This document shows, in pieces, positions 5,936-8,007 of a stretch of 8,007 nt of DNA (the first letter of the stretch is position 1; the number at the start of each line of letters is the position of its first letter). The notes beneath the pieces were generated by a model. It ran no database searches and was not told the origin of the DNA. It worked only from the letters and a program-made list of their open reading frames with translations. A program made the translations under genes and the position numbers. The stretch is from contig JAJPYK010000074.1 of the NCBI GenBank assembly GCA_021205005.1, positions 1 through 8,007 on the forward strand, in the 5' to 3' direction. The stretch comes from Paraprevotella sp. Lineage in GTDB: Bacteria; Bacteroidota; Bacteroidia; Bacteroidales; Bacteroidaceae.

Positions 5936-7039
5936 ATGGCTTTAAAAGCAGTTATCGTAGGCCTGCCCAACGTGGGCAAATCTACCCTTTTCAACTGCCT
6001 GTCGAGCGCGAAAGCGCAGGCAGCCAATTTCCCGTTCTGCACCATCGACGCACAATTGGGACAAATCACCGTCCCCGACGAACGTCTGAACAAACTCGCC
6101 GAATTGGTACACCCGGGACGGATCGTTCCGGCTACCTGCGACATCGTGGACATTGCCGGATTGGTGAAAGGAGCCAGCAAAGGAGAAGGACTGGGCAATC
6201 AGTTCTTGGGCAACATACGTGAAACGGACGCCATCATCCACGTATTGCGCTGTTTCGACAACGATAACATCGTGCATGTGGACGGTTCGGTAGATCCTGT
6301 ACGCGACAAGGAAATTATCGACACGGAGCTGCAACTCAAGGATTTGGAAACCATAGAAAACCGCATGAAACGGGTGGAAAAGGTAGCCAAGGTAGGCGGC
6401 GACAAGCAAGCCAAGACCGAATACGAGGTGCTGGTGCAATATAAAGAAGCTCTGGAGCAAGGCAAATCGGCCCGCACGGTCACTTTTGAAAATGAAGAGG
6501 AACAGCAGGCGGCCAAAAACCTGTTCCTACTCACGGCCAAACCGGTGCTTTACGTCTGCAACGTAGACGACGCGTCGGCGGCCAAAGGAAACGCCTACGT
6601 AGACGCCGTGCGCGAGGCCATCAAGGACGAACACGCGGAAATGCTCATCATCTCTGCACAGACGGAAGCCGACATCGCCGACCTGGAGAGCTACGAGGAA
6701 AAACAAATGTTTCTGGAAGACATGGGACTGAAAGAATCCGGCTGCGACCGACTGATCAAATCCATTTACGACCTGCTGGACCTGCAAACTTTCATCACGG
6801 CCGGTGAAATGGATGTCAAGGCCTGGACCTTCCGCAAGGGATGGAAAGCGCCCCAATGCGCCGGAGTGATCCACACCGATTTCGAAAAAGGATTCATCCG
6901 GGCAGAGGTCATCAAGTATGACGATTACATCCAATACGGTTCGGAAGCTGCCGTGCGCGAAGCCGGCAAGATGGGCGTAGAAGGAAAAGATTATGTAGTG
7001 CAGGACGGCGACATCATGCACTTCCGTTTTAACGTCTGA
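5936..7039 (+). CDS. ychF: Redox-regulated, ribosome-associated ATPase YchF (OLA1 family)
   Basis: YchF belongs to the Obg-related P-loop proteins but prefers ATP. It binds ribosomes and affects translation and stress responses. At 367 residues it is standard length. It has the P-loop GLPNVGKS (9-16), switch II DIAGLVKGASKGEGLGNQF (72-90) and the nucleotide-specificity motif at NVDD (209-212). A helical insert rich in charged residues spans about 130-195. The C-terminal TGS-like domain (about 280-367) reads FITAGEMDVKAWTFRKG and ends in MHFRFNV. Leu76 stands where classical GTPases have the catalytic Gln, the HAS-NTPase hallmark. The specificity motif is NxxD rather than the NxxE of E. coli and human proteins. 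The ATG at 5936 gives the usual MALKAVIVGLPNVGKST start. It is the first gene of a likely two-gene unit with lgt, 14 bp downstream, driven by the promoter at 5863-5894. Confidence 0.98.
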   Translation: MALKAVIVGLPNVGKSTLFNCLSSAKAQAANFPFCTIDAQLGQITVPDERLNKLAELVHPGRIVPATCDIVDIAGLVKGASKGEGLGNQFLGNIRETDAIIHVLRCFDNDNIVHVDGSVDPVRDKEIIDTELQLKDLETIENRMKRVEKVAKVGGDKQAKTEYEVLVQYKEALEQGKSARTVTFENEEEQQAAKNLFLLTAKPVLYVCNVDDASAAKGNAYVDAVREAIKDEHAEMLIISAQTEADIADLESYEEKQMFLEDMGLKESGCDRLIKSIYDLLDLQTFITAGEMDVKAWTFRKGWKAPQCAGVIHTDFEKGFIRAEVIKYDDYIQYGSEAAVREAGKMGVEGKDYVVQDGDIMHFRFNV

Positions 7040-7053
7040 AACTCTATCGCGTC

Positions 7054-7890
7054 ATGATTCAATTGCAATACATCGTATGGAATCCCGACTTGTTCGCGTT
7101 CCATCTCGGCGGCTTCGGCGTAAGATGGTACTCGCTCTGCTGGTGCCTCGCCTTGCTGGCCGCCTATGTGCTCGTACAACGTCTCTACCGTCAGCAGCGT
7201 ATCGACAGCAAACTTTTCGATCCGCTCTTCCTCTATTGCTTCGTAGGCATCCTGGTTGGTTCCCGCCTGGGACACTGTTTGTTCTACGAACCGGGCTACT
7301 TCCTCTCCCACCCGCTGGAAATGGTTCTGCCTTTCCGGCAGACGGATCACGGCTGGACGTTCACGGGATATGCCGGACTGGCCAGCCACGGGGGGACATT
7401 GGGGCTGATGATCGCTCTTTGGCTCTACGTGAGAAAGACCAAACTGAACCTCATGCGCGTACTCGACAACATTGCCATCGCCACACCGGCGAGTGCCATG
7501 TTCATCCGTCTGGGCAACCTGATGAACTCCGAAATCATCGGCAAACCGACCGACGTGCCTTGGGCCTTCATTTTCGAACGTGTGGACATGCTTCCGCGTC
7601 ATCCCGGACAGTTATATGAAGCCATTTGTTATTTCGTATTTCTCATTGCCGGTTACATTCTCTATCACAAGTATCCGCCAAAAGTCGGTACGGGATTCTA
7701 CTTCGGCTTCTGTCTGACAACCATCTTCATAGCGCGTTTCCTCATCGAATATACCAAAGAAGTACAAGAGGCATGGGAAGCTTCCATGTGCATCGATATG
7801 GGTCAGATCCTGAGCATTCCCTTCATCGTGGTCGGTCTTTATTGCATGATGGGCGGCAAACTCTGTAAAAAGCTGGCTGAAAAACGATAA
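7054..7890 (+). CDS. lgt: Phosphatidylglycerol--prolipoprotein diacylglyceryl transferase
   Basis: Lgt carries out the first step of lipoprotein maturation: it moves diacylglycerol from phosphatidylglycerol to the lipobox cysteine of prolipoproteins in the inner membrane. The 278-residue protein is strongly hydrophobic with about seven membrane segments, matching family length. Visible motifs are VRWYSL (23-28), GSRLGHCLFY (69-78), SHGGTLG (111-117), the signature RLGNLMNSEIIG (152-163) with R152, N155 and E160, HPGQLYE (183-189) and ARFLIEYTKE (227-236). The signature has Leu where many homologues have Phe after GN, a mild change. The start ATG at 7054 gives a short N-terminal segment before the first helix (IVWNPDLFAFHLGGFGVRWY). 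It lies 14 bp after ychF, with no promoter match in the gap, so the two are probably co-transcribed. A strong terminator follows at 7955. Bacteroidetes carry many surface lipoproteins, so the enzyme should be important. Confidence 0.98.
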   Translation: MIQLQYIVWNPDLFAFHLGGFGVRWYSLCWCLALLAAYVLVQRLYRQQRIDSKLFDPLFLYCFVGILVGSRLGHCLFYEPGYFLSHPLEMVLPFRQTDHGWTFTGYAGLASHGGTLGLMIALWLYVRKTKLNLMRVLDNIAIATPASAMFIRLGNLMNSEIIGKPTDVPWAFIFERVDMLPRHPGQLYEAICYFVFLIAGYILYHKYPPKVGTGFYFGFCLTTIFIARFLIEYTKEVQEAWEASMCIDMGQILSIPFIVVGLYCMMGGKLCKKLAEKR

Positions 7891-7954
7891 GCACCCGACC
7901 GCACTGCCAAGACTTATAACATGAACGGACAGGGAAGTTTGCGATAGAAAAGGA

Positions 7955-7986
7955 GGTTGTGTCAAAACGTTGGCACAACCTTTTTT
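7955..7986 (+). terminator. Strong intrinsic terminator of the ychF-lgt unit
   Basis: GGTTGTGTCAA (7955-7965) pairs with TTGGCACAACC (7970-7980), 11 bp with one U-G wobble, around the 4-nt loop AACG. Six T follow at 7981-7986, and the A-rich 5' flank (7948-7954) can extend the pairing. It lies 64 bp past the lgt stop. The 21 bp after it hold nothing recognisable. Confidence 0.9.
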
Positions 7987-8007
7987 CATAGTTTATCGTC
8001 GGGCTTA

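Noticed and set aside
6991..7602. Minus-strand open frame opposite lgt
   Set aside because: Antisense to conserved Lgt motifs, rich in Glu, His and Arg, with no family resemblance.
1..8007. CRISPR array, tRNA, rRNA, insertion sequence ends or phage attachment site
   Set aside because: No regularly spaced identical repeats beyond the short 22-24 bp units, no cloverleaf or rRNA signatures, and no terminal inverted repeats with target duplications were seen.

Overview
The window looks like a chromosomal segment of a Bacteroidales bacterium, most likely Bacteroides or a close relative. Three things suggest this: the protein style of PolA, YchF and Lgt; the lack of Shine-Dalgarno sites in front of intact genes, with A/T-rich leaders instead; and several matches to the Bacteroides -7 promoter element TAnnTTTG. 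No species can be named from the sequence alone.

Positions 1-1800 are a decayed accessory region, visibly more AT-rich at its left end than the core genes. A terminator-like hairpin comes first. Next is a heavily broken O-antigen ligase/polymerase-type membrane protein gene (68-1088). It runs, in frame and without a gap, into the C-terminal end of what looks like a 6-bladed beta-propeller lipoprotein (about 1125-1398). The composite carries three frameshifts and two internal stops and ends at a clear intrinsic terminator. After this comes the C-terminal remnant of an Rpn-type (PD-(D/E)XK) nuclease/transposase gene (1509-1771). It is broken by a one-base frameshift but preceded by a good Bacteroides-type promoter.

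Positions 1807-7890 are intact housekeeping genes. A long-chain polyprenyl diphosphate synthase (minus strand, quinone side-chain synthesis) diverges from polA (DNA polymerase I with 5' nuclease, proofreading and polymerase domains all intact) across a 93-bp shared promoter region. Then come ychF (ribosome-associated HAS-type ATPase) and lgt (prolipoprotein diacylglyceryl transferase). These two are 14 bp apart, share one promoter and end at a strong terminator at 7955-7986.

The polA-ychF gap (5644-5935) is the most structured noncoding stretch. It holds a long hairpin, a three-unit repeat with T-tracts about two helical turns apart, a second stem-loop and the ychF promoter. No convincing new multi-gene system is visible. 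The items most worth checking are the chimeric pseudogene, the promoter-bearing Rpn remnant and the phased intergenic repeat.
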